This document shows, one piece after another, positions 11,024-22,097 of a stretch of 64,000 nucleotides of DNA. The notes beneath the pieces are model-generated. The model did not search any database. It worked only from the letters and a program-made list of their open reading frames with translations, and was not told the DNA's origin. Positions within the stretch are counted from its first letter, which is position 1. Every line of letters begins with the position of its first letter. Position numbers and translations under genes: made by a program. Source of the DNA: Cyprinodon diabolis (Eukaryota > Chordata > Actinopteri > Cyprinodontiformes > Cyprinodontidae); contig CM060065.1 of NCBI GenBank assembly GCA_030533445.1, forward strand, positions 47,623,964-47,687,963, in the 5' to 3' direction.

Positions 11024-12482
11024 GTACCCCCCCCTCAACGACCGCCCCTTGGCGGTCCGGAAGATGTCAATGGACAGGAACGCTCCTACTCCTCGATCAG
11101 TGCTGGATCGAGGATGTAATCGTGATCGAACCCACTGACGATCCTCCGGGCCATAGCCCTCCCAGTCGATGAGGTACTGCCAGTCGCGACCTCGCCGACG
11201 GGAGTCCACGATCCGGCGGACGGTGAATGCAGGATGACCATCGACTTCCAGGGCGGGTGGAGGGGAGTCGGATGGTGGGCACAGAGGACTTGAGACTACT
11301 GGTTTCACTTGAGAGACGTGGAATGTGGGATGAATACGAAGAGACGGGGGAAGTTGAAGGCGTATGGCTGATGGGTTGATGACCTGGGAAATCTTATACG
11401 GACCAATGAATTTTGGAGAGAGTTTACGAGACATTCCCTTGAGGGGAATATCTCGAGTGGATAGCCATACCTCTTGGCCCACGGAGTACTCAGGGGCGGG
11501 ACGTCTTCTGGAGTCTGCGAAACGCTTGGTAGTCTCGGAGGAACGATTGAGGGTAGTGATGGTCTCTCTCCATATGCGTTGGCAGCGTCTGATGTGCTGG
11601 TTGACTGACTGGACCGAAATCTCTCTCTCGTCTGCGGGAAAAAGTGGAGGTTGGTAACCGAGACTGACCTGAAACGGCGACTGGCCGGTGGAAGCAGATT
11701 TAAGAGAATTGTGTGCGTATTCTATCCAAGTTAGGTACAGGCTCCAGTCGGTGGGATTGTTTGATGTCAGACAACGGAGGGTTGACTCTAGCTGTTGGTT
11801 CATCCTCTCAGTTTGGCCGTTGGACTGTGGGTGATAACCGGAAGTTAGAGAGAACCTACAGTCGAGAGCGGAACAGAATGCCTTCCAAACTTGTGAAATG
11901 AACTGGGGACCACGGTCTGAGGGGATCTCTTGGGGAATGCCATGAAGACGGAAGACGTGTTTCACCAGGAGCTGGGCGGTTTGAAAAGCCGTGGGAAGTT
12001 TCCTGAGAGGGATGAGATGACAGGATTTCGAGAATCGATCAACGATGGTGAAGATTGTGTACATACCTCGGGAGCTGGGAAGACCAGTGACGAAGTCGAT
12101 AGCTATATGGGACCATGGACGCGAGGGAACTGGAAGAGGTTGTAACAGGCCTGAGGGAGGTTGATGTGAGGCTTTATTTCTAGCACAGGTGGAACAGGCC
12201 AACACATACTCCTTGACATCTCTGTGAAGAGTTGGCCACCAGAAACGTCTTGAAATCAAAGCGACGGTTCTGCTCACCCCCGGATGGGCAGAGAACTTGG
12301 CAGCATGCATCCACTGTATTAGGCGAGATCTGACTGAAGAAGGTACATAGGTTCGGTTAGCAGGACCATTACCTGGGTCAGGTTCTGAAGCCAGGGCGGA
12401 ATTAATTAGATCGGTGATCTCCCAGGTAACCACTCCAACAGTGCATGATGCGGGAAGGACAGGTTCAGGCGTCTCGAGTATA
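10943..12482 (-). CDS. pol: gypsy pol, second part: integrase-chromodomain
   Basis: Frame open to 12568, but coding similarity starts near [11 protein letters not shown] (about 12476). Domains in order: HHCC zinc-binding region (HAAKFSAH ... CSTCARNK), catalytic core D,D,E ([18 protein letters not shown]; Glu in [11 protein letters not shown]), the GPY/F-like [10 protein letters not shown] module, and a C-terminal chromodomain ([20 protein letters not shown], then [13 protein letters not shown]). The chromodomain directs integration to particular chromatin in related elements. The last about 27 codons run through the polypurine tract and into the 3' LTR. It is out of frame with the RT part, so it would not be made as one polyprotein as it stands. 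Confidence 0.9.
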
Positions 12483-14344
12483 GACGAGAGAGAGAATCGG
12501 GTTTGACATTCTTGGATCCGGGTCTGTAGGAGATAATGAGATTGAAACGAGAGAAGAATATGGACCACCTTGATTGACGGGGATTGGCTTGTTTAGCTGA
12601 CTGGATGTAAGCAAGGTTCTTGTGATCCGTCCAAACGAGAACCGGGTGCTCAGCTCCCTCCAGCCAGTGTCTCCATTCCTCCAGTGCCAACTTGATGGCC
12701 AGTAGTTCTCGGTCTCCAACATCGTAGTTTTGCTCTGCGGAGGAAAGTCTTCGAGAGAAAAAGGCACAAGGATGAATCTTTTGATCAGTGTCGAGTCTTT
12801 GAGATAAGACAGCTCCCACACCAGAGTCGGAAGCGTCTACTTCGAGGATGAATTGTTTAGAAGGATCAGGCTGGATTAACACGGGTGCTCTGGAAAACAA
12901 AGATTTAAGTTTCTCAAATGCGGTTTGTGCCTCAGGGGTCCATTGAAAGGTTCGTTTGACTGAGGTTAAGGAGGTTAGAGGAAGAGCTGTCTGACTATAG
13001 TTCCTGATGAATCGGTGATAAAAATTGGCGAAACCCAGGAATCTCTGTAGCTGCTTGCGGTTTTCAGGAACCGGCCACTCCAAAACTGCCTTTATTTTAT
13101 CCTCAGAAGGCTTAACCTGCCCGCCCTCGAGCACAAACCCCAAAAAGGTGACTGAAGGCTGATGAAACTCACATTTCTCGGCTTTGACAAAAAGTTTGTT
13201 CTCCAGTAATCTTTGCAACACAAGGCGGACATGTTTCTTATGCTCTGAGAGGTCTTTAGAGTAAATGAGTATGTCATCTATGTAGACAAACACGAACACA
13301 TTTAAAAAGTCTCTGAGAACGTCATTCACTAGGGCTTGGAAGCAGGCAGGAGCATTTGTTAGACCAAAGGGCATGACCAAATATTCGAACTGGCCCAAGG
13401 GGGTCTTAAAGGCTGTTTTCCACTCATCTCCGTCACGGATCCTAAGAAGATGATAAGCGTTCCTCAAATCTAGTTTGGTGAAAACAGTTGCCACTTGTAC
13501 AGGTTCAAAAGCTGAGGCAAGTAGTGGAAGAGGGTGCTTGTTCTTAATTGTTATTTGGTTCAGGCCTCTGTAATCAATACATGGTCTTAAAGAACCGTCC
13601 TTCTTGCCGACGAAAAAGAACCCTGCACCCAACGGGGAAGAAGATGGGCGAATTATCCCAGCAGCTAAAGACTCGTTTATGTATTTTTCCATGGTTTCTC
13701 GTTCTGGTTTGGAAATATTGTATATTCTACTGCTGGGTAGAGGAGCTCCAGGTAATAGCTCGATCACACAGTCATATGGTCTGTGTGGTGGAAGGGACGT
13801 AGCACTGACCTTACTGAAGACAGGAGCCAAATCATGGTACTCAGAAGGGACAGAAGAAAGGTCAGGAGAGTCCATCTCCCCCCCACCTCTAGGAGACCCC
13901 ACCACAGGGGCTGCTGAACGGAGGCATGTTTCGTGACATAACGTTGACCACGATTCCACATGACGATCAGTCCAGTTAATATGTGGATTATGTTTCTCCA
14001 ACCATTCGAATCCAAGCACCAGGGGAGAGCATGCGGAGGGAAAAACAAAAAATGTTATGGTTTCACGATGATTACCTGAGAGTAGTAGCTCGAGTGGTTG
14101 AGTTTTATGGGTAACCTGGTGGAGTTTTTTCCCATCAATTGCTGAGACACTAAGAGACTGGGTCAGGGGAATGGTTTAAATTTGAAGCTGCTGGACAAGG
14201 TTTGAATCAATTAAATTTCGTTCACAGCCTGAATCGATGAAGGCAGAAAAAGAGAGGCTTTGATTAGAGCAAAACAAAGTGGCGGGGAGCATAAGTCGAG
14301 GAGATTTTTTAGAGTTATCATGGCCCACCAGACTCCTCAGAACC
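12406..14344 (-). pseudogene. pol: gypsy pol, first part: protease-RT-RNase H, with a stop in the protease
   Basis: In the -1 frame relative to gag, translation shows an aspartic protease with the active-site triad in FIDSGCE (about 14227-14235). The frame meets a TAA at 14176-14178, then continues open from there; the long stretch with a Met runs 14019-12406. Reverse transcriptase motifs are intact: [36 protein letters not shown] and the catalytic YIDD in [11 protein letters not shown]. RNase H follows, with [15 protein letters not shown] and VWTDHKNL. The frame is lost at about 12475-12485: the 3' part (LYSRRLNL...) reads out of frame relative to integrase. One stop and one shift make this copy defective unless recoded; a sequencing error cannot be excluded. 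Confidence 0.9.
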
Positions 14345-15395
14345 TCTGGCGGGCCCAGGCTTTTGATTTAACTGGACATGAAGCGATGAAGTGACCACTC
14401 TCACCACAGTAGATGCATAGTTTGCTCAAAAAACGTCTTTGTCTTTCCTCTGGAGTGAGCCTGGTATGTCCAACCTGCATGGGTTCGGCATCCATCTCTC
14501 CGAAATGAGAGGCCTGAACAGGCAGAGGGAGAGACTGGACTTTAGATCTTGGTTTGGACAACTGTTCTGTGGGAGCAGAAAAAACAGTCACATTATTAGA
14601 AGCAGGGGCTGAAGAAACAGAACCCAGATTTCTAGACTTGGAGCTGTTTCTAGCTCGGATTCTGTTGTCCAATTTTATCGTCAGACGGATTAATTCCTCA
14701 AGTGTTGCAGGTTCGTCGAGGGTTGCTAGTTCATCCTTGATGCTTTCATTCAAAGCCATAAAATAAGCTCCCTTTAAAGCGCTTTGGTTCCATCCGGAGG
14801 CTGCCGCTTTAACCCGGAAGTTAATGGAGAACTCCGCAACTGAGGATTTTCCCTGTTTAATGTTAAAAAGAGCACGAGAGTCAAGGGTTTGATCAGTTTC
14901 TTGATTGAATACCTGAGAAAATTCAGAAATAAACTCAGGGTAACGACAACTGAGGCTTTCGTCGGAGGCAAACCTTGCCTGAGCCCATTCCAGGGCTCTT
15001 CCTGTCAATTGGGAAAGAATGAAAGTTATCTTCTTATAGTCTGTAGGAAAACTGCCAGGAGAGTTCTGAAAGATTAAACGGCATTGAAACAAAAATCCCT
15101 TGCAGTCTTTCATATTACCAGAGAATTTTTCAGGTAGGCTTGGGCGGAACTCTGATGACGTCACTGCTGGTGACCTCGGAGGCGGAACTGGACCCGGAAA
15201 TGGTTGCGCTGCCGACGTGGCATTAGCATTGCTCATAAAATTAGCATAACTCTGAAGCATATGATTGTGGGTCTCAACCAAACGATATAACTCACGGAGG
15301 GTTTGAGTTTGTCCCCGGATTTGGGCATCCTGCTCCTCCAATTGACGGCGGAGGTGATCTGCTGGGCCTTGTGTTTGGCCGCAGTGTTCTGTCAT
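14337..15395 (-). CDS. gag: gypsy gag (capsid-nucleocapsid)
   Basis: 352 residues, uninterrupted. An N-terminal Gln-rich helical part (residues about 10-45) is followed by the Ty3-type retrotransposon gag region (about 85-230; CKGFLFQCRLIFQN near the start, GKSSVAEFSINFRVKAA in the middle). A single CCHC zinc knuckle CIYCGESGHFIASC lies near the C-terminus. It packages the element RNA into intracellular particles. The ATG (15393-15395) lies in the last six bases of the 5' LTR. The protease frame starts in the -1 frame relative to gag around its stop, suggesting a frameshift for Gag-Pol. No primer site matching a familiar tRNA end was recognised after the LTR. Confidence 0.93.
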   Translation of the reverse strand: MTEHCGQTQGPADHLRRQLEEQDAQIRGQTQTLRELYRLVETHNHMLQSYANFMSNANATSAAQPFPGPVPPPRSPAVTSSEFRPSLPEKFSGNMKDCKGFLFQCRLIFQNSPGSFPTDYKKITFILSQLTGRALEWAQARFASDESLSCRYPEFISEFSQVFNQETDQTLDSRALFNIKQGKSSVAEFSINFRVKAAASGWNQSALKGAYFMALNESIKDELATLDEPATLEELIRLTIKLDNRIRARNSSKSRNLGSVSSAPASNNVTVFSAPTEQLSKPRSKVQSLPLPVQASHFGEMDAEPMQVGHTRLTPEERQRRFLSKLCIYCGESGHFIASCPVKSKAWARQRF

Positions 15396-16093
15396 GATGG
15401 CTTCTCTAGTGAGACCCAGTTATGCAGAACACCACGGAGACGGAAACAGAAGTAAAAGGTTTACCAATGTTTATTGTCACAAGCACAGTTTAATCACTGG
15501 TTCTGGTTCTGGCCTGGGGACTGGTTCACTGGAGTCTGCGTGGGAGACAGTTCAGTTAGCGTTTGCTCAGAGGAGTTTGATTCAGACAGTTTCAGATTTG
15601 TACCTTGAGGGTTCTTGGTTAAAGCCTTGAGAGGGAAACTGTTGGGTCCGGAGATAGTTTGTTCAGCAGAGTCCGTTAACTGCTTCAGCGTCTTACTTCT
15701 TGAGAATGAGCTGACCTTGGCTTTGAGTTTCCAGCTCTTGGTCCAGAGCTGCAAGGAAAATCCAGAGAGAGACTTCAGGTATGGCTCAGAGGGCAGGCTC
15801 GGCAGGTTAAGCTCCTCCTGAGCTTCACAGGAGAAAAACAGGTTTCCTGGAAGACAGAGACAAAGGTTAGAATCCAGTCTGGATTCAAAAGTCAACAAAG
15901 GTTCTCAGAGATACTAGGCTTAGGTGCTAACCAACTGGATAAAACACTGCGGCGTTGAGGCAAGGTCTGAAGACAGCTTAAATACTGTTGATCCTCTGAT
16001 GATGGGATGACTTCAGCTGTGCAGGAGGCTCGGCTCAGGAGGATCCATGGCGGACTCTGCTGGAGGAAGGTGGTACTTCTCCAGCTCCCAACA
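15390..16093 (-). repeat. 5' LTR of the gypsy element
   Basis: 704 bp, nearly identical to 10319-11023. Differences seen include G/C near the inner border, C/A at CACC[C/A]CGG, A/C at GGTTTA[A/C]CAATG, T/A at CAGGT[T/A]TGG, G/T at ACTGT[G/T]GATCC, one-base deletion in GGGATGA(G)CTTC, and G/A near GGAGGA[G/A]GG. Minus-strand AATAAA lies in the TTTATT near 15471, a candidate polyadenylation signal. The last bases of this LTR contain the gag start codon. Confidence 0.95.
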
Positions 16094-16159
16094 AGTAGGG
16101 CCCCCTAGGATTTTTTGCTTGGGGCCCCCACAGACTCTAGAATCGCCTCTGGTAAATTC

Positions 16160-17360
16160 TAATCTATTCTATCTACAGGGAATGAAAATGATGATTGGCC
16201 CAGTCAAAGTCTGAGAGTTCCTTCTGCTGACAAAGCTTCTACAGACTGTTGGATCCTTCAGGTTTTATTTGGTGTAGTTTGTGTTAAATGATGAAATGTC
16301 ATAATTACACCAGAGGTGGATTTAAATAACGGGTTGTTGAAAATCCGATCAATCCTTGATAAGAAGAGCAGTTTAAATGTTAAATTCACATCTTCTTTGA
16401 AGCTCGCTCAGGAACGCCCCACCCTTCAGCTCCCATAATTCCCTGCTTTCTTTCTTTGTTTCTGCTTTCACTCATTCCTCCGTGTTTTCCTCACACCCAC
16501 TACCCTGCCTCACCCCCCCGGCGCCCACACACATGACAGCCCCTCTGTGACTTCCCATCGCCTCCACTGACATGTCGTTCTCCGGCATGTAGTACACGGC
16601 CTCCTGCGAGCCCTCAGCCCCGCTTCTTTCCTTTCCTCACACCAACCACTCAATGATGACAGCTGTCAGTCACCCTTCTGGGCGTCATGGCAACCGCCTC
16701 CCAGCTCCATGTAGTGAGAAATGAGACGTGTCCTGAGTGTCAGGACCGGCCGGAGCTGTTGAAGCCTCACAGCCGCCGAGGTTCGCTGTTTGTGTTCAAT
16801 GTGACTCATAAATATTTCACTGCTAATATTCTGCGGCACTTTGATTTAATTCGACACCGTTTCTCTTCTTCCCTGCCCAGAACTGCATTAAGTGATCACA
16901 GTTTGAAGAAATTCAGGCGTTGTATCGCAAAGCAAACCCAATTACAGCTCAGAGTAGATTTCCTCTGTGAGTTTGATGCAATTATAAAATTTCTCCTGAT
17001 TTGATTTGATTTGGCCATAAAGTCACACCAGCACGACACGTTTGTAAATGAGTGCATCGCTCAGAAAACCTTATTAACGAAGGCGGAGATTCTGTAAATC
17101 TTGTTTTTAATGTACATAGAATATTTTATAACAGGCTATAACCAGAAGAAACAAAATTAAATCTAAACATGCAAAGGAAGTTGAACTCAATCAATGGGAT
17201 ACGTTGGACTGCTATCAACCTTCACTTTGACATTTTTTTATATTTTGTCAAATTTTAATCAAAAATTGTATTGTATTTTGGGGTTGTTGTATGAAAAACT
17301 AACTAAATGAGTTGAAAACGTAAGAAGAAAACACACAAAGGATGTGTGGTTTACATGAAC
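16160..17360. other. intron stretch, nothing firm
   Basis: Pyrimidine-rich and CCACAC-containing between about 16420 and 16680. The ORF at 16687-17004 has no recognised domain. It may be unmasked intron or an old repeat. Confidence 0.45.
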
Positions 17361-17960
17361 TAAAATGTGCCGTCCCTGTTCTCTAATGTCCCTAAAAATC
17401 CACTGCAGCCATTTTTCTGTAGAAATCTCTTAAACAGAGACCAGCTGTGCATACTAATTTCTCAGTCGAAACACAGATGATCTGTTCCTGATCTCAGATG
17501 TTTTTCAGAGAACAAACAGCATCATGAAGACCAAGGCTTCTACAGTATCTCTAGATCTATCGATGGAGCCTCTAGAGGAGCTGCAGAGATGCACAGTGCT
17601 GTTAATGTGACAACTGTGTCACCGGTTCTCCACACTAATCTGACCTTTATTACATATATTGTCAGAAGGAAAGGCATCGTTAGAAGAAAGTGCAATAAGT
17701 TTGAAGCTTGAGACAAAGTAAGATCCACTCATCAGATCCGATTCAAGTTTTTAGTCTACACTGATTAAATTAACAAGGCAAATCAACCTCAACGTTACCA
17801 AGGTAGAACACGGTGGTCGCAGCATCATGCTGAGGGATGACATGCTTTCTGTCAGATTTGGTGGGATAGAAATATGGAAGGAGCGAAATACAGGCTGATC
17901 GCTGAAAGGAGCTATAACATTTCTGAAAAATGCAATGCTAGAATATAGAAATAAATTCTA
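17361..17960 (+). pseudogene. very decayed Tc1/mariner-like transposase relic
   Basis: Motif text in order for a Tc1-type gene: CAGAGAACAAACAGCATCATGAAGACCAAGG (about 17507-17537), then AACACGGTGGTCGCAGCATCATGCTGAGGG (17808 on). No open frame. Ends not defined. Confidence 0.45.
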
Positions 17961-17974
17961 ATCCTAACAAGGTT

Positions 17975-18250
17975 AAAATTATACATCCATTTCTGAAGTG
18001 CAGCAGTGATCGAATGTAAACATAAGACTATGATTTACAGTTTTTCCAACATTCAGCGCTTTTTCCCCCCATTTTATTCAACATTCAGCAGTCTAATGCA
18101 GTTGGGACGAAGCTGTTTAGGAATCTGCTGGACAAGCTTTAAAGCCTCTTCCCAGAGGGCAGCAGGGGGAACAGTTCATGGTGGGGGTGTGAGGGGTCAT
18201 TTATAATGTTACGGGCTGGGGACATGCAGCGCTGGGATGAAATGTGGTAA
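17975..18250 (-). repeat. LINE 3' fragment (family B, minus strand)
   Basis: Matches the 3' part of the minus-strand LINE at 31960-32280: GTGCAGCAGTGAT-GAATGTAAACA, AGCCTCTTCCCAGAGGGCAGCAGGGGGAACAGT, ATGGTGGGGGTGTGAGGGGTCA, TTACGG-CT. Same family as the + strand copy at 36540-37125. Confidence 0.7.
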
Positions 18251-18976
18251 CCACAATATAATGTTAAATGAACCGACAGCAGGTCCCAAATGTTTCATGG
18301 ATGCACATTTTTTAGTTACAAGAAGTGGATGCAGGCTGTATTTTGTATTTATTATTCTTAATCTTTGCTTGAAATTAAAGCCCTTCGCTCCATCTGGTCT
18401 CCTCTGAGCAGCTGATGTCCTTAATGATATTTAATATAAACATAGCAATACCACTGTACAAATATAGGTTCTTATGGGTCATAAATAGGTCATATTATAG
18501 GATTACAACAGAAACATGAGGATTACATAATCCCCATAGGGGCAAACGATGGCTGTTATGTTTGAGCAGATTAGTAAAAGTTATGCTTATTTTAAATTTT
18601 TTGTAAATTTGAGGACTTTTTTCAAGGCAACAATGCTACTCTTCTCTAGTTTCACCACCTGCAGTCAGACTTTAAACAAGTACTGCAGCAGCTGATGCTC
18701 CATTGACTTTGTTTCTGGCTCAATTTCAATTTCAAGCTTTAGTGAAAACTTTACAAGATGTCAGAAAATACAGTTTTGCTTTGGGAAACATTCAGGTAAA
18801 TGTATATGTTTTTATTTCCAGAAGACTTGTTAAACTGAGGTTCTGATCGGTTATTGGGGGTATTAATAAGTGTTGCATGTCTTTTTTTCAGATACGTCTT
18901 TGCGTCTTTGTATAGGAGGACTGTGGGGTTGTCTTTGGGTCTAGTAGAACTAAGTTGGATGTTGGATTAGTCTACA

Positions 18977-19008
<32 letters not shown>

Positions 19009-19330
19009 TTCCTCAAATTTTAGGATGTATAAGAATCAGCATTGCCTGAAAGTGTGTGGCATCCTGGAAAATGTTTGACCGGGAAGATTTGCAGCCACAC
19101 AACCTTTTTAAATTAAAACTAACAGACTAAAAAAAATGACTAAAACAAACCAAATACACTAAAATGATAATGTTATTTTTTTAAGCTAAGGAGTTTAAAA
19201 TGAACCTAATGTTTTTCCATGAGTTTGGGCTTTTATTATTTTAACCTGAACTATGAAACTAGATCACATTTAGTGTTATAGAGCACACATATAGAAGATA
19301 CATATATTCTTAGTGCGTTTTACAGATTAC
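18251..19330. other. intron stretch with an (AT)n tract
   Basis: AT-rich; (AT)n at about 18987-19009. No gene seen. Confidence 0.6.
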
Positions 19331-19400
19331 ATAATTCAATCAGATTATCCAGTCAGATTGGTTCAAATTTTTTATCAATAGAAACCAACAGATTGCCAGA
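19331..19400 (-). repeat. short fragment of the AATTGAATTG-tailed repeat
   Basis: ATTCAATCAGATTATCCAGTCAGATTGGTTC followed by GAAACCAACAGATTGCC resembles part of the repeats at 41395-41700 and 55194-55445. Confidence 0.45.
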
Positions 19401-19534
19401 GGTGTCAAGTAACAAAGTACAAATACTTTGTTTCTGTACTTAAGTACACTTTTAAGGTATCTATACTTTATTCCATTACTTATTTTTCCTCCTAGGAGGT
19501 ATTAAGAAAGATTTTTGTTGTAGTTTTGTGTACT

Positions 19535-19537
19535 AAC

Positions 19538-19568
<31 letters not shown>

Positions 19569-19572
19569 GCAT
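19535..19572. repeat. (TA)n(CA)n microsatellite
   Basis: Alternating TA then CA dinucleotides. Confidence 0.9.
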
Positions 19573-19625
19573 TTGCAATTTGGATGAGTGAATCTAAGGG
19601 TGAAATGTTAAAAGAGTTATAATTA

Positions 19626-19860
19626 TTAACTGGCTTCAGACAAAATGCATAAGTCCAACTGAACGATTGTTGCTACTCCTCTTTGCCCAGAATGTCTGGG
19701 CCTGTGAAAAGTTAAATAACTAGAGGAAGTTGCCTCATTTATCCTCACATAATCCTCTTGCTTCAGCCAAGTTTCTGTAAGGCAACATAAATCAATGTGA
19801 TTATCACAAATCAAGTCATTAATTAACAAACATTTTGAAGAGATATATCTAGACTTAGAC
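19626..19860 (-). pseudogene. LINE endonuclease-domain fragment
   Basis: Minus-strand translation gives SSKCLLINDLICDNHIDLCC, LTETWLKQEDYVRINEAT and FHRPRHSGQRGVA. LTETWL is the catalytic Glu motif (xxTETWL) of the apurinic-type endonuclease in non-LTR retrotransposons. Only this N-terminal piece remains. It abuts the 3' tail of the next LINE but faces the same way and may be a separate insertion. Confidence 0.75.
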
Positions 19861-19864
19861 AAAC

Positions 19865-19867
<3 letters not shown>

Positions 19868-19900
<33 letters not shown>

Positions 19901-22097
19901 CTTTATCGACCTCACGGTGGAGAAATTTACTTGTTACATCAGCTCAAACTGCCAGAAAGAGAAGAAAAAGGTACCAAAGGAAGAAAAAGGTGCATGGGAT
20001 ATATAAATATACAGTATATACAGTGTGTCCACATATGACAGCTTCTTTTTTTATAGCAGGATGATTATACAGGGTTATTGAATAGGGTGATTTCATGGGT
20101 ATTTGTGTAGATGGATATTTATATATATAGCTATCGCACTGGATGTCAGATAGAAAAAGGCAATAACCTGAAAGAAACAAGTTATTGCACAGGTTATTGA
20201 ATAGTTATTGCACATTATTCATTGCACAAGTTATTGCTGTTGTTGTGTTGCATTGTAGAGTCTGGTGGCAGCAGGGATGAATGACCTGCAGAAGTGCTCT
20301 TTTTTACAAACAGGGTCTAAAAGTCTTTCACTAAAGGAGCTGCTCAGCTCCTCTACAGTCTGGTGCAGAGGGTGGAAGGCCTTTCTCATCAGTTTATTTA
20401 GTCTCTTTTGCCCAGCAGACAACAGCATAGAGGATGGATGATTACACCAAAGAGTCACAGAAGGTTTTTAGCAGGGGCCTGCTCACTTCAAATGACCTCA
20501 GCATCCTCAGGAGGTGGAGGTGGCTCTGGCCCTTCTTATACAGGGGATCGATGTTGTGAGTCCAGTACAGTTTATTATTGATGTGAAAACCTAGGGATTT
20601 GAAACTCTCTGCAGTTTCTATGACCTGCCTCCAGATTTTCACATGGGAGTAAGGTGGGCGTTTTCTGCTGAAGTCGATCACCATCTCTTTGGTTTTACTG
20701 AAGTGAAAACACAGGTGGTTCTTATCACACCAGTCCACAAAGTTAATGATGACCAATTGATATTCTAGCTCATTCCCCTCAGAAACACAGACTAAAATGG
20801 CTGAGTCATCAGAGAACTTCTGGAGATGGCAGCTGTCTGTGTTGTAGGTGAAGTCCGAGGTGTAAACGTTGAAGAGGACTAAAGAGACTAAAGACTGCCA
20901 CCTCTGACTGGCAGCCGTGCAGGTGCACGTACTGAGGGTGTTCTGTGAGGTAGTTGATGGTCCAGGCAGCAAGATGTCTGTCCACTCCAGCATCCTGCTG
21001 TTGAAAGCGATGGAAAAGTCAAAGAACATGAATCTCACTGCCCTCCATGTGAGTGAGCACCTGCTGTTACAGGTAGATGGTTTCAGTCTCTTCAGCTGGC
21101 CTCTCACCTGTATCGAAGTGACTGTGGCCCTCACAGGAGGGAGGCAGGACAGAGTGTGCGAATGGGTCGGAGGTTGGTGAGAGTGGTGGTGGGGGGAAGA
21201 GTAGGTCACAGGTGGCCTGGGGGTTGTAGACATGTTAAGAGTTGAGGACTGGGAGGGGGCTGGTGAGTGGGTGCTAAACTTGTGTAAAAAACCTGTTTAA
21301 CTCATCTGCAAACCTGGTGTCACTGTCTGCAGTCCTGTTGCTGGTGGTCCTCTGCCCAAAGCTGTTCATGACACATCTCTGACGTTTCTTGCCAGCTGTT
21401 CTTCTATCTTCCTCCCATAGCCCTTCTTTTCTGCCCTACAGTAATCTTCCATTGGAGCTCTCGCTGAACTCTGCGCTGCTCTTCTCTCTCCCCTGAGCTG
21501 AAAGCCCTTCTTTTCTGGTTCAGGAGGACTTTCAGCTGAGGAGTCACCCAGGCATGGTTGTTTGGGAAGGTCTGTAGCCGTCATGTGGGCACTGTAATCT
21601 TTACACAGACGGTCATGTAGTCAGTAAGACATTGAGTCTGGCTGTTAAAGTCATCTCCATGCTCCATGGAACATGCTCTAGTCTGTGGTTCTGAAACAGT
21701 CCCTCAATTTTTCAGTGGCCTCACCTGACCAAACTTTCACTGACTTATTCTGCACTTCTGCATTTTCCTTCTCACCACTGGTATGCAGCCTCCACACCAC
21801 ACAGTGAGACAGCTGGTCAGAAGTCCACACTCTTTCTGTCTTGCAATGTTGGATGCTATGACAACTTCCTGTAATACTGCTGCTCCACTTACGCCTCCTG
21901 GCGGCTGTTGTAGACCTGTCAGCTCTTTGCAAATACCGTAATTTGCCTTCCTGTGTCGGATCGGTCAGCTGAACAGTCCTGAACTTTCTCTGTAGCCATA
22001 TATCTGCTGCTCTCCTTGGCCTGTCATCTCTGTCCTTGCCTGCTGCACTTCTCCTCGGCCGACTTTCTATATCAGATGCTGTGTGTTGATAAGTCAT
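19868..22097 (-). pseudogene. decayed L2/Rex1-like LINE (family A) with RT remnant
   Basis: Read from 22097 down: VKVWSGEATEKLRDCFRTTD (before RT), then RAEKKGYGRKIEEQLARNVRDV (21366-21450), then the RT at 21233-20442. RT landmarks are FDFSIAFNS, LVSLVLFNVYTSDFTYNTD, the FSDDSAIL catalytic Asp pair, TKEMVIDFSRKRP, SLGFHINNKLYWT and YKKGQSHLHLLRMLRSF. The end ERLLDPVCKKEHFCRSFIPA lies at 20231-20458 in another frame. The 3' tail reaches a (TCAA)n repeat (19868-19900). Several frameshifts and stops; not functional. Family A copies recur at 8640-9475 and 35060-36345. Confidence 0.85.

Larger units (their letters stand above)
10319..16093 (-). mobile_element. complete Ty3/gypsy chromodomain LTR retrotransposon
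   Basis: 5775 bp on the minus strand: 5' LTR 15390-16093, gag, pol, 3' LTR 10319-11023, flanked by a perfect 5-bp duplication AGTAG (10314-10318, 16094-16098). LTRs begin TGT and end ACA in both orientations. By eye the LTRs differ at about seven positions in 704, roughly 99% identity, so the insertion is recent. There is no env. The reading frames are long but pol is interrupted (see pol entries), so this copy is probably not self-sufficient. Domain order protease-RT-RNase H-integrase-chromodomain is that of Ty3/gypsy chromoviruses. Confidence 0.97.
9554..16151 (+). mobile_element. hAT element (ZMYM-like transposase remnant), split by a gypsy element
   Basis: Terminal repeats CAGAGGCG / CGCCTCTG with an 8-bp target duplication GTAAATTC (9546-9553, 16152-16159). 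Without the inserted gypsy element and its duplicated 5 bp it would be about 818 bp, so it is a deletion derivative. It carries the end of a hAT transposase at 9825-10109. Both flanks share GGGGCCCC-type text (9608 region and 16100-16130), in inverted orientation, as subterminal repeats. The gypsy insertion is younger than this element. Confidence 0.85.

Noticed and set aside
11364..12145. Plus-strand ORFs across the gypsy pol region
   Set aside because: Antisense shadows of integrase.
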